NCBI GenBank assembly: GCA_947311845.1
Contig: CAMZMU010000040.1
Span: 63,244,708-63,308,707, forward strand
Reading direction: 5' to 3'
Length of the DNA stretch: 64,000 nucleotides
From: Poa pratensis
Lineage: Eukaryota > Streptophyta > Magnoliopsida > Poales > Poaceae
The notes beneath the pieces were generated by a model. It was not told the origin of the DNA. It did no database searches and saw only the letters and a list, made by a program, of their open reading frames with translations. Below, in pieces: positions 20,415 through 30,803 of the stretch. Numbering within the stretch: position 1 is the first letter of the stretch; each line of letters opens with the position of its first letter. The position numbers and the translations under genes were made by a program.

Positions 20415-23158
20415 GTTGAGTTGTCCGCGTGCCGCTGGATATGCGTCTGGACCACTGGTGGGGCATCTTGCTGCGGCTGCTGCTGCTGCTGCTGTGGAAA
20501 GGCTCCCGCCGCCTGTGCTGGATTAGCGACTGCGGGTGCGGGTGCTGCCTGGATGGCCAGCTGCGCGGCTGGCTGCGCTGCGGGTGCTGGAGTGACTATC
20601 TTCTGCATGGCTTCGTATATCTTGCGTGCCTTTCGACAGTCCTTCAACAGGTGGTTGGATCCCCACTTGCCCGTTTCCGGGTTCCTGAACATGTGGTGCC
20701 TGCAGGGTTGTTCCAGCTCTTCCGCTGGGCTTAGTGTGCGTTTCTGCCACTCGCGTTTATGGCCTCCGTCGCTGCGGTAGCTGCTGCCGCCGCTTCGGTT
20801 GTATTGCCCTGGCTGTATTGGCGACTCTGGTCACCGCCGCTTCGACTGTACTGTACATGGCTGTATTGGCGACTGCTGTCGCGCGCTTCATCCTCACGGG
20901 GGGTTTGGAATCCCGCCGCTACTAACTCGATTGAGTCGTTGCCGTTGTAACGCGGCTTCTTCTTGTGGCGTCCTTCTCGCCAGTTGCTTGGTCCGGCTTC
21001 GTCCTTCGGGGAGTAGCGTGAACTATCGCGGACCGAGTCCTCTCCGTCTGCCCACTGGTTGGCTATCTTCATGACCTCGATCATGTTCTTCGGCCGGAGC
21101 CTACCAAACTCCTCGCGGAGGTCGCGGCGGGAGACGCCGTGCATGAAGGCATCCATCACTCGGTCCTCCGAGGCGGTCTCCATGGTGTTGCGGAGCAGGG
21201 TCCAACGCTGGATGTACGACCGGAGCGGCTCGTCTCGTCCTTGCTTGCATGCTTGTAGCTCGACGAAGTCGTCGGTCTCGAGTACGTCCCCAGGAAGCTC
21301 TTAACGAAGGCCTCCGCGAACTCGTCCCACGTCCTGAAGGCGTTCTTGGGTTGAGTGTTTAGCCACCCGCGTGCAGAGCCCGTGAGCATCAGCTGGATGT
21401 ACTGCATGGCCGTAGTCGAAGTACCGCCCTGGCAACTGCAGGCTATGAGGTAGTCTTCTAGCCAGAGTCTCGGGTCCTGCTTCCCGTCGTACTTGACTGC
21501 TTCTGCCGTGAGCTTGAAGCCCTTGGGCATTCTTGTGTCGCGGATGTTGAAGCTGAAGCATGCGGCGCCGCATGGCTCGAAGTCGCCGTCATTGCGGTCG
21601 TCAGTATTGGGCGTGCTGACCGTCCGCTGGGTGCGGCTGCGGTCCACCGTCCTCTGTGTGATGACGTTGCGGAGGTCTTCGCCTGGCTGCGGTTGTCGCA
21701 GTTGTCTTGCCGCCGGGCCTGCGAGTGCTGTGGGCTCGCGGTCCGGTGGCCTCGATCTTCTCGCACCTTTTCTGTCGGCGCCTTGTTCATCAGAGCTTCT
21801 TCGACTGCCTTGATAGACATGATCTGCTGCTTGTGGAGGAGAGCGCGCGAGTCGCCCTCGGGCGGCTGCGTCAGCCGCAGGTATGTTTCGACTGCCATGA
21901 GCGCGGCTCCGGGCTTTTGGGGACGGGTATCCCGTCTGCGTCTTCGCTCATGTATGATGATTCGAGGTTGCGGGTGACTCTAGCGCGGTCGGCCTCCGTC
22001 ATCAGGGGCACGCGTGCTCTGTGGCGCCTTGCTCCTTGTGAGACCTCTGTTGAGGCAGTGAATGAGTAAGCGGCCCTCCTGGCGCTCGACGCGTCAGCCT
22101 CCTCCTTGCGTCGGAGTAGCTCGGCCTTCTCTGCGCGGAGTCGTTCGCCTTCCTTCCGTAGCAGGTATTGGACCGCCATAAGGTCCTCCCGGGGTGCGTC
22201 TGGTGGGGGGTACGTGCCGTCCTCGACGTGCTTCAGGGCTCTGATTGCTATCTCTCGGGTGATGGTGAGCCGCGTCACCTGGTCCGGCATGACCACCTCC
22301 AGTGGGTATGCGGGTTCGTCGCCGTTGCCCTGCGTCGGGCCGATCATGAAGACTTGCGCGGGGTATGTCTGGGGAGTGGGCCGGGTGCTGCCACTGCTGC
22401 TTCCTTCGTCCGAGCCGTGCTCGGAGCCGAAAATGGACACAACGTGGTGGGTACCACAGTCGCTGCCGAGGCTCCTTCCCTGGAGTCTCGCGATCTCCGC
22501 CGCTGACGCAGGAGTGATGTCGCCGTCGTCGGCGCGGCGATTGGCTTGTTGACGATCTTGTAAGTTGACGGAGACGCGAGTGGCGCGGGGTAGAACGACG
22601 CGACTTCCGTCGCGCGCGAAGGTGTGGTCGACGTAGTCGAAGTTGACGTAGATCTTGGGCTTGCCAGCGACGCGATCGAGGTAGTCGAAGTAGACTCGAT
22701 CCGCGCGGTGGTCGTCGAGGTGGTCGATGTAGTCGTAGCCGATGCGATCTCCTTGACGGTCGGAGACGCTGATGGCGTGGCCGTGTTGGGCGCGATCCTG
22801 CCGCAGCGGAGGCGGTCGGTGTAGTCGAGGCGGATGCGATCTTCTCAGCAGTCGAAGATGCTGTCGCCGTAGTCGCAGCAGATGCGATCTCCGCAGCAGG
22901 TGGGGGCGTGGTTGGGGCAGTCGCGGCAGATGCGGGTGCTACCACCGCGCGCGGTGCGATCGCCGTGGATCTGAGTACTCCACAGCTGTCTACGAAGTAG
23001 TGCATAGTACCGAAGGTGAGGCACATACCTACATGCAGATCGGCGTACACCGAGCGGTGGGCCGGAGGGTGGAAGGTGTACTCGAAGGAGCCGAAGCAGA
23101 TTGGCTCCTTGGTGATGCAGACGTCGGTCTTCAAAGTCGATGGGGTCGGTGCGACCAT
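20411..23158 (-). pseudogene. gag: Gag of Tat element, frameshifted
   Basis: The likely start is ATG at 23158-23156, 19 bp after the PBS. The N-terminal part (about 23158-22450) has a short conserved block (CITKEPICFGSFEYTFHPP) followed by Ala/Thr and Arg-rich low-complexity sequence. A charged helical region follows (22440-21871: LRKEGERLRAEKAELLRRKE). The capsid core lies at about 21647-21200 (GKQDPRLWLEDYLIACSCQG; ARGWLNTQP; FRTWDEFAEAFVKSFLGTY) and continues at 21183-20731 (VMDAFMHGVSRRDLREEFG). The Gln/Ala-rich C-terminus holds CRKARKIYEAMQK. The frame changes near 22430, 21880 and 21200. Confidence 0.78.
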
Positions 23159-23176
23159 GGTTCCAGCGCTCGTTCT

Positions 23177-23194
23177 TTCCCACAGACGGCGCCA
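23177..23194 (-). other. Primer binding site of Tat element
   Basis: Minus strand TGGCGCCGTCTGTGGGAA begins 2 nt inside the 5' LTR end. The TGGCGCCG start fits a tRNA ending CGGCGCCA; tRNA-Asp is plausible, but the exact tRNA is not certain. Confidence 0.75.
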
Positions 23195-23196
23195 AT

Positions 23197-23651
23197 TGAC
23201 GAGGTGGGACTCGGCAAATCCCTGGGTCGTGTACCCCGGGTTGATTGAGGGGGAGAGAGATGAGCGCTGGTGATCACGACGGCTGACAAGCAAAGCGTTT
23301 ACCCAGGTTCAGGCTCCCGGAGGATAACACCCTACTTCCTGCTTGTCTGGTATTGAATGGCGAGTTGTGGCTACAATGGCGAGATGGCAATCTCGCTAGG
23401 GTTTGTGGTGGTGGCTATGAGCGTACCCTAGACGAAGGACCCTCCTAGCCTTTATATGGTAGGCTAGGTCTCAGGTGAACGGTGCCGATGGCGCTTACAA
23501 GATGATAGGAGTCGCATGACCTATCCGTCGACTATCTTGGGCCGCACGTCGTCCTCCTTGGGCCTTCCTTGGGCCCTCGCCATAAGGCTAATAGGCTTGG
23601 CGTGACCCAGGTGTCCCCACCGTGGGACAGTCGAAGAGTGACCCCACGACA
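23197..23651 (-). repeat. 5' LTR of Tat element (about 455 bp)
   Basis: Read on the minus strand it starts TGTCGTGGGGTCAC and ends GTCCCACCTCGTCA. The ends form an imperfect terminal inverted repeat of about 14 bp. It is directly followed by the PBS. A TATA-like ATATAAA on the minus strand lies at 23451-23457. The partner LTR is outside the window, so the outer boundary rests on the TG/CA ends and inverted repeat only. Confidence 0.72.
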
Positions 23652-24136
23652 CATAGAAATTAAGAAGAACTCCCAACAGACTAAGGAAACTACGACGATA
23701 GATGTCCATCGAAAGGAAAAATTACAACACGAAAGTTGTGTGAAACAGCGAGATCGATCTACTCGTCGAAGGAAATTCCAAACGGTCGAGTGCGACGAAA
23801 TTGGCAAAATTTGTCTAAAAATGGTCCAAACTCCGGTGCAAAATTAAGAAATTACGGTCGACGAAACTCGAAACCGATCACGGGAATGGAGTCTACTCGT
23901 CAATGCACATATATCGTAGATTTTATTTCAAATCCAAATACGGTTGTGTGAATTAGAGAGGATGAAGTCAAAGAGTTTAAGCGAGGTGAGGGGACCTAAA
24001 GCAACTTACTTTGGTTGAAGTCTCTGTGGACAACGAAACGGCAACCAAACACGTCCGGAGACCGAAATGCTGGGTTAGGGAATGGGGAATGGAACAAGGA
24101 ATGGATCGATCGCTACTAGCTAGTCGATTTTAGCCT
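23652..24136. other. Unassigned sequence between Tat LTR and LINE
   Basis: No gene, repeat pair or recognisable element is visible. It is non-coding in all frames apart from short chance ORFs. It is probably older host or decayed element sequence into which the Tat element and the LINE inserted. Confidence 0.5.
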
Positions 24137-24173
24137 TCGCTGCCTTTTTTTTTTGAGAAAACCCACCCTTTAT

Positions 24174-25657
24174 TCAAATGCTTAAAATGTTTACACGAAT
24201 ACCATCAGGTGGCTCTAATAGCCTAACATGACGTCCTACACTGCAATACAGAGACCCCCGAGCGAGGTCATGCGCATCGCCATTAGACCGTCTCCCTTCG
24301 TGAGCAAACTGCAGCTCCTCGAAGGCCCTCCTCGTAGCATTGAGCTCCCTTACAATCTGGCCATATGATCCTAACACCGCTCCCTCCGCGATGCTTCTGA
24401 TGACATTGGCACAGTCACTTGCGAGTCTGACCCTGCGCACATTGAGGTCCCGTGCCAGAGCCAGACCTTCTCTGCAGGCCGCTGCTTCCAAGCTTTCGGG
24501 ATCGTCCGCCCCTTGGATCACCATAGCGGACGCTCCCACAAAAACTCTGACTTCATCTCTTGCTATGGCGGACAGGGCCGCCACCTTGCCATTCTTGGAG
24601 AGAGCCGCATCCACATTTACCTTAGTTACACCAGCTGGTGGTGCTAACCAGCGTGGCACCGCCATTGCTCGCCCCTGACGTGGAGGCGATGGCGTCTTCT
24701 GAATCTCCAGGTCCGCTATGAACCTGTCAACGAAAGCAACCGTAGAGAACGGGCTCTGGAACACCTGTTCGTGGATAGCTTTCCTCCTCGCAAACCAAAT
24801 GGCCCACAGTGTTACCACTGCTCGGGTCAGTTCTTCATGCGATAGTGCACTGATTACCTCCGCGAGCCAGCTCCTCGCGTCTGGTTCTTGCAAGTTGACC
24901 ACCACCTCCACCATAGCCTCCGGCAGCAGCGCCCAAACGCTTCGAGCCATGTTGCACTCAAACAGCGCGTGTCTCTAGGAGTCCGGCGTCCCACACAGCG
25001 AACATGAACTGTGTGTCGCCATATGTCGGTGGTGTAGCAAGTCTGCCGAGGGGAGAGTCTGTTTCGCAAGTCTCCATAGGAAAATTCTGAGCTTAGACTG
25101 CACCCGTACCTGCCATAGCTCAGTCCATTCTTTCTCCACTCTCTTCGTATCCGATTTTCCTGCGCGCTCATCCAGCCACGCAGTCCTTCTTTCGCGGGTA
25201 TCAATCAGCATTCTGTAGGCCGAACAAACTGAGAAGACACCCTCTTGTCGTAGTGCCAAGCCCAACAATCATCTTGCTGCCTAGATGGAAGCGGAATATT
25301 AAGAACAATATCCGCATCCATTGGTAGAAGGTAATGTCGGACTTTCTGTACATCCCATGATCGAGTATGTGCATTTATTAACTCACTGACCAGCTCAGGC
25401 GGCTGCTCCCTAGCACAACTGACCGGTCTCATAAACCCTTCTCTAGGAAACCAATTTGTGTTCCATATGTGTGTCCCTTCCCCATTGCCTATCCGGCGTA
25501 TCAGCCCCTGCCTGAGAACATCTTTCCCCTCCATAATTGCTCTCCACACCCGAGACGGTGAGGAACCCAGCTGAGCTTCCATAAGGTCGCTGGATGGGAA
25601 ATACACTGCTTTAAGAATACGAGCACTCAAGTGTCGGGGTCTTGGATCATGCGCCAA
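24174..25657 (-). pseudogene. LINE C-terminal zinc-binding and RNase H region, frameshifted
   Basis: Three or more frames together carry the post-RT region: 25657-25205 (SPSRVWRAIMEGKDVLRQGL, WNTNWFPREGFMRP), 25268-24975 (LRIFLWRLAKQTLPSADLL, a zf-RVT-like block with CSLCGT), then 24950-24174. The last carries a plant LINE RNase H (VNVDAALSKNGKVAALSAIA; ESLEAAACREGLALA; ASDCANVIRSI; NGDAHDLARGSL). An internal stop lies near 24974. Confidence 0.85.
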
Positions 25658-26784
25658 GCTTGCCTTGCCAAAAGAGCTAGGTTAAAAAGCTCAATGTCTC
25701 TGAACCCCAGCCCTCCAAGGTGTTTTGATTTGGTCATCTCCTCCCATGCCACCCAGCATGTCTTCCGTTTTCCCTCCTTACTCCCCCACCAGAAATTCCG
25801 AAGTAAGCCGTTAATATGCTCACAAAGTCCCCGTGGTAGTTTAAAACATGACATGGAATAAGTCGGTATCGCCTGTGCTATGGCCTTGATGAGAACCTCC
25901 TTACCGCCAACTGAGAGTAGCATCTCCAGCCAACCTTGCACCCTCTTCCAAACTCTATCCTTCAAGTATTTGAAGGCACCATTGGTTGACACCCCCACAT
26001 CGGAGGGCATCCCCAAATACTTCTCACTCAGAGATTCATTATGTACATCCAATAGATCCATGATCTCTGTTTTGAGAATCTGATTACATCCCTTCGCAAA
26101 ATGGATGGAAGATTTGTCCATATTTACCTGCTGCCCTGAAGCCTTGCAGTATATGTCCGACACCTCTTTAATCTCCTCAGCATTCCTCCTATTTGCCCTA
26201 AAGAACAGCAGGCTGTCATCTGCAAAGAGTAAGTGACTGACCATCGGAGCTGATGGCGCCACTTTAATACCACTTAAGATTGATGACTCATTTCTTGATT
26301 TTAACAGGCACGAAAGGCCCTCTGCTGCCAATAGGAAAAGGTAGGGGGAAATAGGATCTCCCTGACGAATACCCCTAGATGGGGTAAAACTCTCGGTGCA
26401 CTCTCCATTGAAAAGAACCGAGAACGACACCAAGGATACCAGACGCATGATCATGTCCACCCAGATCCGATGGAAGCCCAAGCGCAGCATGATAGCCCGC
26501 AGATAATTCCACTCCACCCGGTCATAGGCTTTCTTCATGTCCAACTTCAGAGCACAGCATCGAGAGTTCTTCGCTCGCTTCCTCTTCATAAAATGTAAGC
26601 ATTCATACGCTGTGATGATGTTGTCTGTAATCAGCCTCCCTGGGACGAAGGCCGACTGTTCTTCTGAAATTATCTCAGGTAGCATCAATTTCAGCCTGTT
26701 TGCAGCCACCTTGGATGCTATTTTATATATTACATTGCACAAACTAATTGGCCGAAACTGTCCCAACTCCTCCGGACTCGCCAC
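25627..26784 (-). pseudogene. LINE reverse transcriptase domain
   Basis: An open segment from the truncation point. RT motifs are QFRPISLCNVIYKI, EQSAFVPGRLITDN, LKLDMKKAYDRVEW, GIRQGDPISPYLFLL and the catalytic LLFADDSLLF (about 26240-26210). The thumb-like region KVQGWLEMLLSVGGKEVLIK and FKLPRGLCEHINGLLRNFWW follow. It would perform target-primed reverse transcription in the nucleus. The 5' boundary coincides with the target duplication, so loss of the N-terminus is from insertion, not later decay. Confidence 0.92.
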
Positions 26785-26799
26785 TTTTCATCGCTGCCT

Positions 26800-27103
26800 C
26801 TTGTATCCAGGACGAGGCACACACGCACAGCCCAACTACACAAGCCCACTGCTTGAGGCCCATCAAACCAATTAGCCAATCGTGTTGCCCCTGATCAGAT
26901 GCCATTTGGTTGATAGAATCGCGATCGCGTAAGAAGCAAACGCCAGCGAAGCCCGGGCAAGCGCCCGGGCAGCCGGGACGCTGGGTCCGCCCATGAGTGT
27001 GATGGCAAGCAGCCCAAATTTGAGGAACGCGGATCCAAAGGCTCTGGTTTAAAAAATTATCAGTATTGATATTGTTGGGAATGCTTCGGAAACATATGTT
27101 TTT
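26800..27103. other. Intergenic sequence
   Basis: No gene is visible. It contains two close copies of GCCCGGGC near 26950-26970 and otherwise ordinary intergenic sequence leading to the MITE at 27106. Confidence 0.5.
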
Positions 27104-27105
27104 TA

Positions 27106-27255
27106 CTCTGTCCGTTCCTAAATATAGGATGGTTTAGTTTATTTTCTGATTCACGTCTATTTAGACGCGTTTTACTGTTTATGTTCACTCAGTTTAGTGC
27201 GTATGTGGTCCAAATTGAAATATTCAAAACATCTTATAATAAGGAACGGAGGGAG
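27106..27255. mobile_element. Stowaway-type MITE, 150 bp
   Basis: Terminal inverted repeats CTCTGTCCGTTCCTAAATAT and its counterpart ending GGAACGGAGGGAG are flanked by the TA target duplication (27104-27105, 27256-27257). It is non-coding. It would be moved in trans by a Tc1/mariner-type transposase. Confidence 0.9.
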
Positions 27256-27257
27256 TA

Positions 27258-28430
27258 GTATACTTTTTTTTTTAACTTCGGCTGGGATGAAGTTCACATG
27301 TTGATACATGGCATCAGGGGACTTGCTTTCTTGGGCCTCATGATGAAGATGGAAAGAAGTGTTCTTGGTGGATGGTAGATATTGGGCAAGACCACCAGGT
27401 TGTTTATCTAAAGAAAGAAAAGAAGAAGTTATTTCGCTTTATGTGAGCCAAAAAGTTGAAGTTATTGTGTGGTTTTGTGCAGCTTATGTGCAACTAGCCA
27501 ACTACTACGCGGTGAGGCAGGATGGCTCTACAATGTTCATGATTTCTTGGGTTCTTCAGGTACCTTTCATTCCCTTTTTTTTTCCCTTTGAGAGATATGT
27601 TTTTGAGAATTTTCCTCTGATAAATGAATGGTTGCATGATCGACCGGTGAGCTAACCATGCCTAACTGCATCAGGGATCCATGGATGGTGATAACTCGGC
27701 AAACCTTAGCGTCCATGAAGGCGAGTGGACCATTTTACAAGAGCGCAAGAGCTTCGTTGGAAGCGTGCTTTATGGCTAATATTCATCATCATGTTCTAGT
27801 ATTGCACTGTTGCTTGGGTTTGTTACTTGTAAAGCTCTTCCTTGCTTTTGTTACATGTAATGGTCCAAGCAGGCCAAGCATGTGAAGAGCTTTACCCACA
27901 GTTTTAAGAAAGCCAAACATAATTACATGCTTGTCCTTCTTTATAACTCGGCAAACCCACAGTTTTAAGCAGGCCAAGCATGTTTGTGGGTTTAAAACTG
28001 TAGAAGATGTTATAAAGAAGGACAACACTGTATCAACTGTTACGCACAAACAACTCTAGTTTGAGTACCCAAATTGGTACAAGCATACAATTTGAAAGGA
28101 TACTTGAGAGAATAAATATAATTTTCTGTTTATTTTTTCCCCAAATGTTGTCCGGATGGAAGTTGAATCGTAAATTGCCAAGTGTAGACATGTTATCTTT
28201 GCTATGCTTGGCTTGAAGATAGCGAGTTGGTGGTTGGGAGTGCAAATTACTATACGGTGAAAGGAGAAATTGTTAGTTGAGGCCTTGCAGGGTCGTTTCA
28301 ATTTGCAAGTAGGCAAACCAAAGCAAAAGTTGTTGCCAAAACAGACACACATACACAGATTATTATACCAAGTCACCAAGAGCGAGTACTTATAAACAGC
28401 AGCCTCATCGATCGATCTTATAATACATAA
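27258..28430. other. Intergenic sequence with foldback and direct repeats
   Basis: No recognisable gene. Short ORFs at 27359-27655 and 27658-27885 lack known motifs, and the first starts at a non-ATG codon. A perfect 17-bp inverted repeat lies at 27931-27947 / 28009-28025. Direct repeats CCCACAGTTTTAAG are at 27896 and 27957, and AAGCAGGCCAAGCATGT-like copies at 27868 and 27968. The right end runs into the plastocyanin 3' flank. Confidence 0.5.
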
Positions 28431-28493
28431 AATAGATCCTACAATTGATTGGCACGTCCAAGTTCAAGAAGAATAGTTTTCGTAGCAGCTAGC

Positions 28494-28973
28494 TTAGTTG
28501 ACGGTGACCTTGCCGACCATGCCGGCCCCGGCGTGGGGCTCGCAGTAGAAGCCGTAGGTGCCTGGGACGGTGAGGGTGACGGAGAAGGTCTCGCCGGGGG
28601 CGTTGAGGTACTCCTCCTGCGAGATCTTGGCCACGTCGACGCCCGACGGCACGGCGTCCTCGTCGAACACGATGTTGTGCGGGAACCCGGCGTTGTTCTT
28701 GAAGGTGATGGTCTCGCCGGACTTGACGCTGAAGTCGTTGGGCTCGAACACCAGCACGCCGCCGTTGGCGCCGAGGAGCACGTCCTGCGCCATGGCGCCG
28801 CCGGCGAGCATCGCGCTCGCGGCCACGGCCACGGCGGCGGCGCCGCAGGCCTTGCTGAACGCGGACGACGCGGACGCGCGCACCACCAGCCTGCTGCTGG
28901 AGCTCCGGGGAGCGGCAACGGCGGCCTTGGAGAAGGAAGGGACGGTCACGGCTGCAGAGGAAAGGGCGGCCAT
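28494..28973 (-). CDS. PETE: Plastocyanin precursor, chloroplastic (159 aa)
   Basis: An intronless single ORF, ATG at 28973 and TAA at 28494-28496. The mature protein carries electrons from cytochrome f to photosystem I in the thylakoid lumen. Residues 1 to about 44 resemble a stromal transit peptide (Ser/Ala-rich, basic). Residues 45-62 are a hydrophobic lumen-targeting segment ending in an AMA processing site. The mature part is residues 63-159 (97 aa), with copper ligands His99, Cys144, His147 and Met152 (GFPHN and [12 protein letters not shown]). The acidic patch is shortened around [13 protein letters not shown], two residues less than poplar-type plastocyanins, as known for grasses. Codon use is very GC-rich at third positions, typical of highly expressed grass genes. 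It is intact and probably functional. Confidence 0.98.
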   Translation of the reverse strand: MAALSSAAVTVPSFSKAAVAAPRSSSSRLVVRASASSAFSKACGAAAVAVAASAMLAGGAMAQDVLLGANGGVLVFEPNDFSVKSGETITFKNNAGFPHNIVFDEDAVPSGVDVAKISQEEYLNAPGETFSVTLTVPGTYGFYCEPHAGAGMVGKVTVN

Positions 28974-29045
28974 GGCTCTCGTCTGTTGTTAGAGCGAGCG
29001 AGTGAGTGAGTGGCGCAGCTAGGTTGGGCGTCCGGAGGCGGCGTG

Positions 29046-29120
29046 GGTTTTATCGGCGGGGGCAGGGGTTTGGGTGGCCAGGGATGCAACCAAAATCTGA
29101 ATGCCGGCGCCCCATTGGCC
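29046..29120 (-). promoter_or_regulatory. Candidate plastocyanin core promoter
   Basis: On the minus strand a GATAAAA motif (TATA-like or I-box-like) lies at about 29047-29053, roughly 75 bp upstream of the ATG. A CCAAT motif lies at 29114-29118. Spacing suits a short 5' leader. No transcript evidence is available, so this is a prediction. Confidence 0.4.
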
Positions 29121-29272
29121 GGAGGAGATGATAAAAGATGATCCTTCGACTATATGTGCCTCTCGTGTTATGGTCCACATACGCATCATCTCGTTCTCGT
29201 GTTGTCTGCAACTGCAACTGCAACGTACGTACATCTATCCACACGGGCTGGACATATCATCTCAGTTGCTCC

Positions 29273-29351
29273 TTTTTTTTTGAATTTTTCCATATATATT
29301 AAACCAACAAAGAGTACACGATTATATTGATTACAAAAACAAAATTAAAAG
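29273..29351 (-). mobile_element. 79-bp retroposed fragment (LINE/SINE 3' end) with 16-bp TSD
   Basis: A T-run at the left end (poly(A) on the minus strand) and 79 bp of AT-rich sequence are flanked by TCATCTCAGTTGCTCC (29257-29272) and TCATCTTAGTTGCTCC (29352-29367), which differ at one base. This is the signature of target-primed insertion of a severely 5'-truncated retroposon. It sits about 300 bp upstream of the plastocyanin start codon. Confidence 0.78.
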
Positions 29352-29675
29352 TCATCTTAGTTGCTCCTGCTTCAGAGGTTGGGTGGATATTTGCATCCTC
29401 CTGTTCTGCATATATATATGTCAACCTAAACATTCATCTTTCCCAACTTTGGTCGCCAATGTAAGGAAATAAATTTTGTTTTGTACACAATTTTGAAAGG
29501 ACATTGTCCGTTAATCTTGTTTCGACGTTTGATCATAACACTTGGAAGTATTTAACATACCGCTAAGTGTCCACAGGAATAATGACCATCTATATCAAAA
29601 GATACTAGTGGATCTCTCTCTATGCAAAAAGGGAAGAAAAGTAGTTGTCGATTTTCAAATCGTGAAGGGAGAAGG

Positions 29676-29985
29676 CGCTCTGCAGGGAGGCCGGCCCCCA
29701 GGCCAGCCCAGGCTGGTCTGCAGGCTGGTCGCCTCGGGTGGCTGGCCGGCCCCCAGGCCGGCCCTGGCCGGTCTCAAGGCTGACTGCCTCGGGTTGCTGG
29801 CCGGCCCCCAGGCCGGCCCTGGCCGGTCTGCAGGCTGGTTGCCTCGGGCAGCTGGCCGGCCCCCAGGCCGGTTTGGTCGCTAGCTCGGCCAGGCCTGCCA
29901 GCCCGGCCCCTAGGCCGGCCCAGGCTGGTTTCCAGGCTGGCCGCCTCGGCTGCTCTGCCGGCCCCCAGGCCGGCCCTACTTCCTG
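29676..29985. repeat. GC-rich palindromic minisatellite inside 5' LTR
   Basis: Several imperfect units of about 60 bp contain GGCCGGCCCCCAGGCCGGCC followed by a GGTCTGCAGGCTGG-like part and GCCTCGGG. The equivalent stretch in the 3' LTR is 39836-40100, with a different unit arrangement. Palindromic motifs in the LTR are a known Sirevirus trait. Confidence 0.85.
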
Positions 29986-30028
29986 CGCTTCGCCACTTAC
30001 CTCTTCAACGGCCACATTTTGAAGAGGA

Positions 30029-30038
30029 CTATATATAC
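30029..30038 (+). promoter_or_regulatory. TATA box of Sirevirus 5' LTR
   Basis: CTATATATAC lies just downstream of the GC-rich repeat. The same motif is in the 3' LTR at about 40148-40157. It probably drives the genomic RNA. Confidence 0.7.
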
Positions 30039-30753
30039 CTCTTCACCAACCTTTGGACAACTAGCTTGAACACATTGAAGAACACCATTGATTGCAAGCT
30101 CAAGATTTGATAGATCTCCCAATCCCTCCACCCAAACTCGTTGATACTTGGAGGATTGAAGGAGAAGCCCCGGATCTACATCTTCACCAAGCCGTTCTTC
30201 ATTTCCCCCTCATTCACTTGAGGGACCCTTTGCTAGGATTTCCATTGGGAAAACCTAGCCTCATATTGTACTCACTTGATTGTCTTTGTGACAGATTTGT
30301 AGCTGTTCGGGAGCCCCCAATCCTCTTGTGGGTTGTGCCCCGGATCGTTGTTGTAAGGGCTCCGGATTCCGCCTTGAAGGATTCCGATAGTGGAAGGTGA
30401 ACCAAACCTTTGTGGTGCGGTTCATCGGAGAAGAAGGTGCACCGCCTTTGTGGCGGTTGAGTTTTGACCTTTGTGGTAGCTCACACCTCTCCAACGAGAC
30501 GTACTCCCCTAAAAAGGAGGAACTCGGGATTACATCCGTGTCTCCGCGTGCTTTCACTTCGGTTACTTCTATCCTTGTTTAGTCTTTACTTAGTGTATCT
30601 TGTTTAGTTGCTAGCTTGTCATATAGGTAAATTCACCATAGTTGCATATCTAGAGAATTTACCTTTTGTGTCAAGCCTAATTTGAAAAAGTACTAAAATT
30701 GAAGTAGCACCTATTCACCCCCCCCCCTCTAGGTGTCATACGATCCTTTCAAT

Positions 30754-30765
30754 TGGTATCAGAGC
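30754..30765 (+). other. Primer binding site (initiator tRNA-Met type)
   Basis: TGGTATCAGAGC starts 2 bp after the 5' LTR. Confidence 0.94.
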
Positions 30766-30803
30766 CTCGGCTCTCTTGTTGGGCTTAACCGCCTAAGAGA
30801 AGT

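Larger units (their letters stand above)
14951..23651 (-). mobile_element. Tat-lineage Ty3/gypsy element, right part (continues at 1-1635 and beyond)
   Basis: A minus-strand element. Its 5' LTR is at 23197-23651, followed by PBS, gag, protease, RT, a gypsy RNase H, a second RNase H, integrase, a tandem-repeat spacer and an antisense ORF on the plus strand. The left part (1-1635) is the same element, separated by the Tekay insertion. The 3' LTR must lie left of the window. The paired RNase H domains, the protease motif MDGGSGINII and the antisense ORF all point to the Tat lineage. Confidence 0.85.
24146..26790 (-). mobile_element. 5'-truncated LINE (L1-type)
   Basis: A minus-strand non-LTR retrotransposon with a poly(A) tail (T-run at 24146-24154). 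A 9-bp target duplication TCGCTGCCT sits at 24137-24145 and 26791-26799. It begins inside the RT domain, so the 5' end (ORF1, endonuclease and RT start) is missing, as usual for truncated LINE insertions. Coding content is RT, a zinc-binding region and a C-terminal RNase H. Confidence 0.93.
29494..30751 (+). repeat. 5' LTR of Sirevirus element (1258 bp)
   Basis: It begins TGAAAGGACATTG and ends GATCCTTTCA. A GC-rich minisatellite with palindromic GGCCGGCC motifs fills about 29676-29985, directly upstream of the TATA box at 30029. It is highly similar to 39644-40874 except for repeat-copy differences. Confidence 0.95.

Noticed and set aside
28439..29009. ORFs of up to 186 codons opposite and overlapping plastocyanin
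   Set aside because: They are shadows caused by the extreme third-position GC of the plastocyanin gene.
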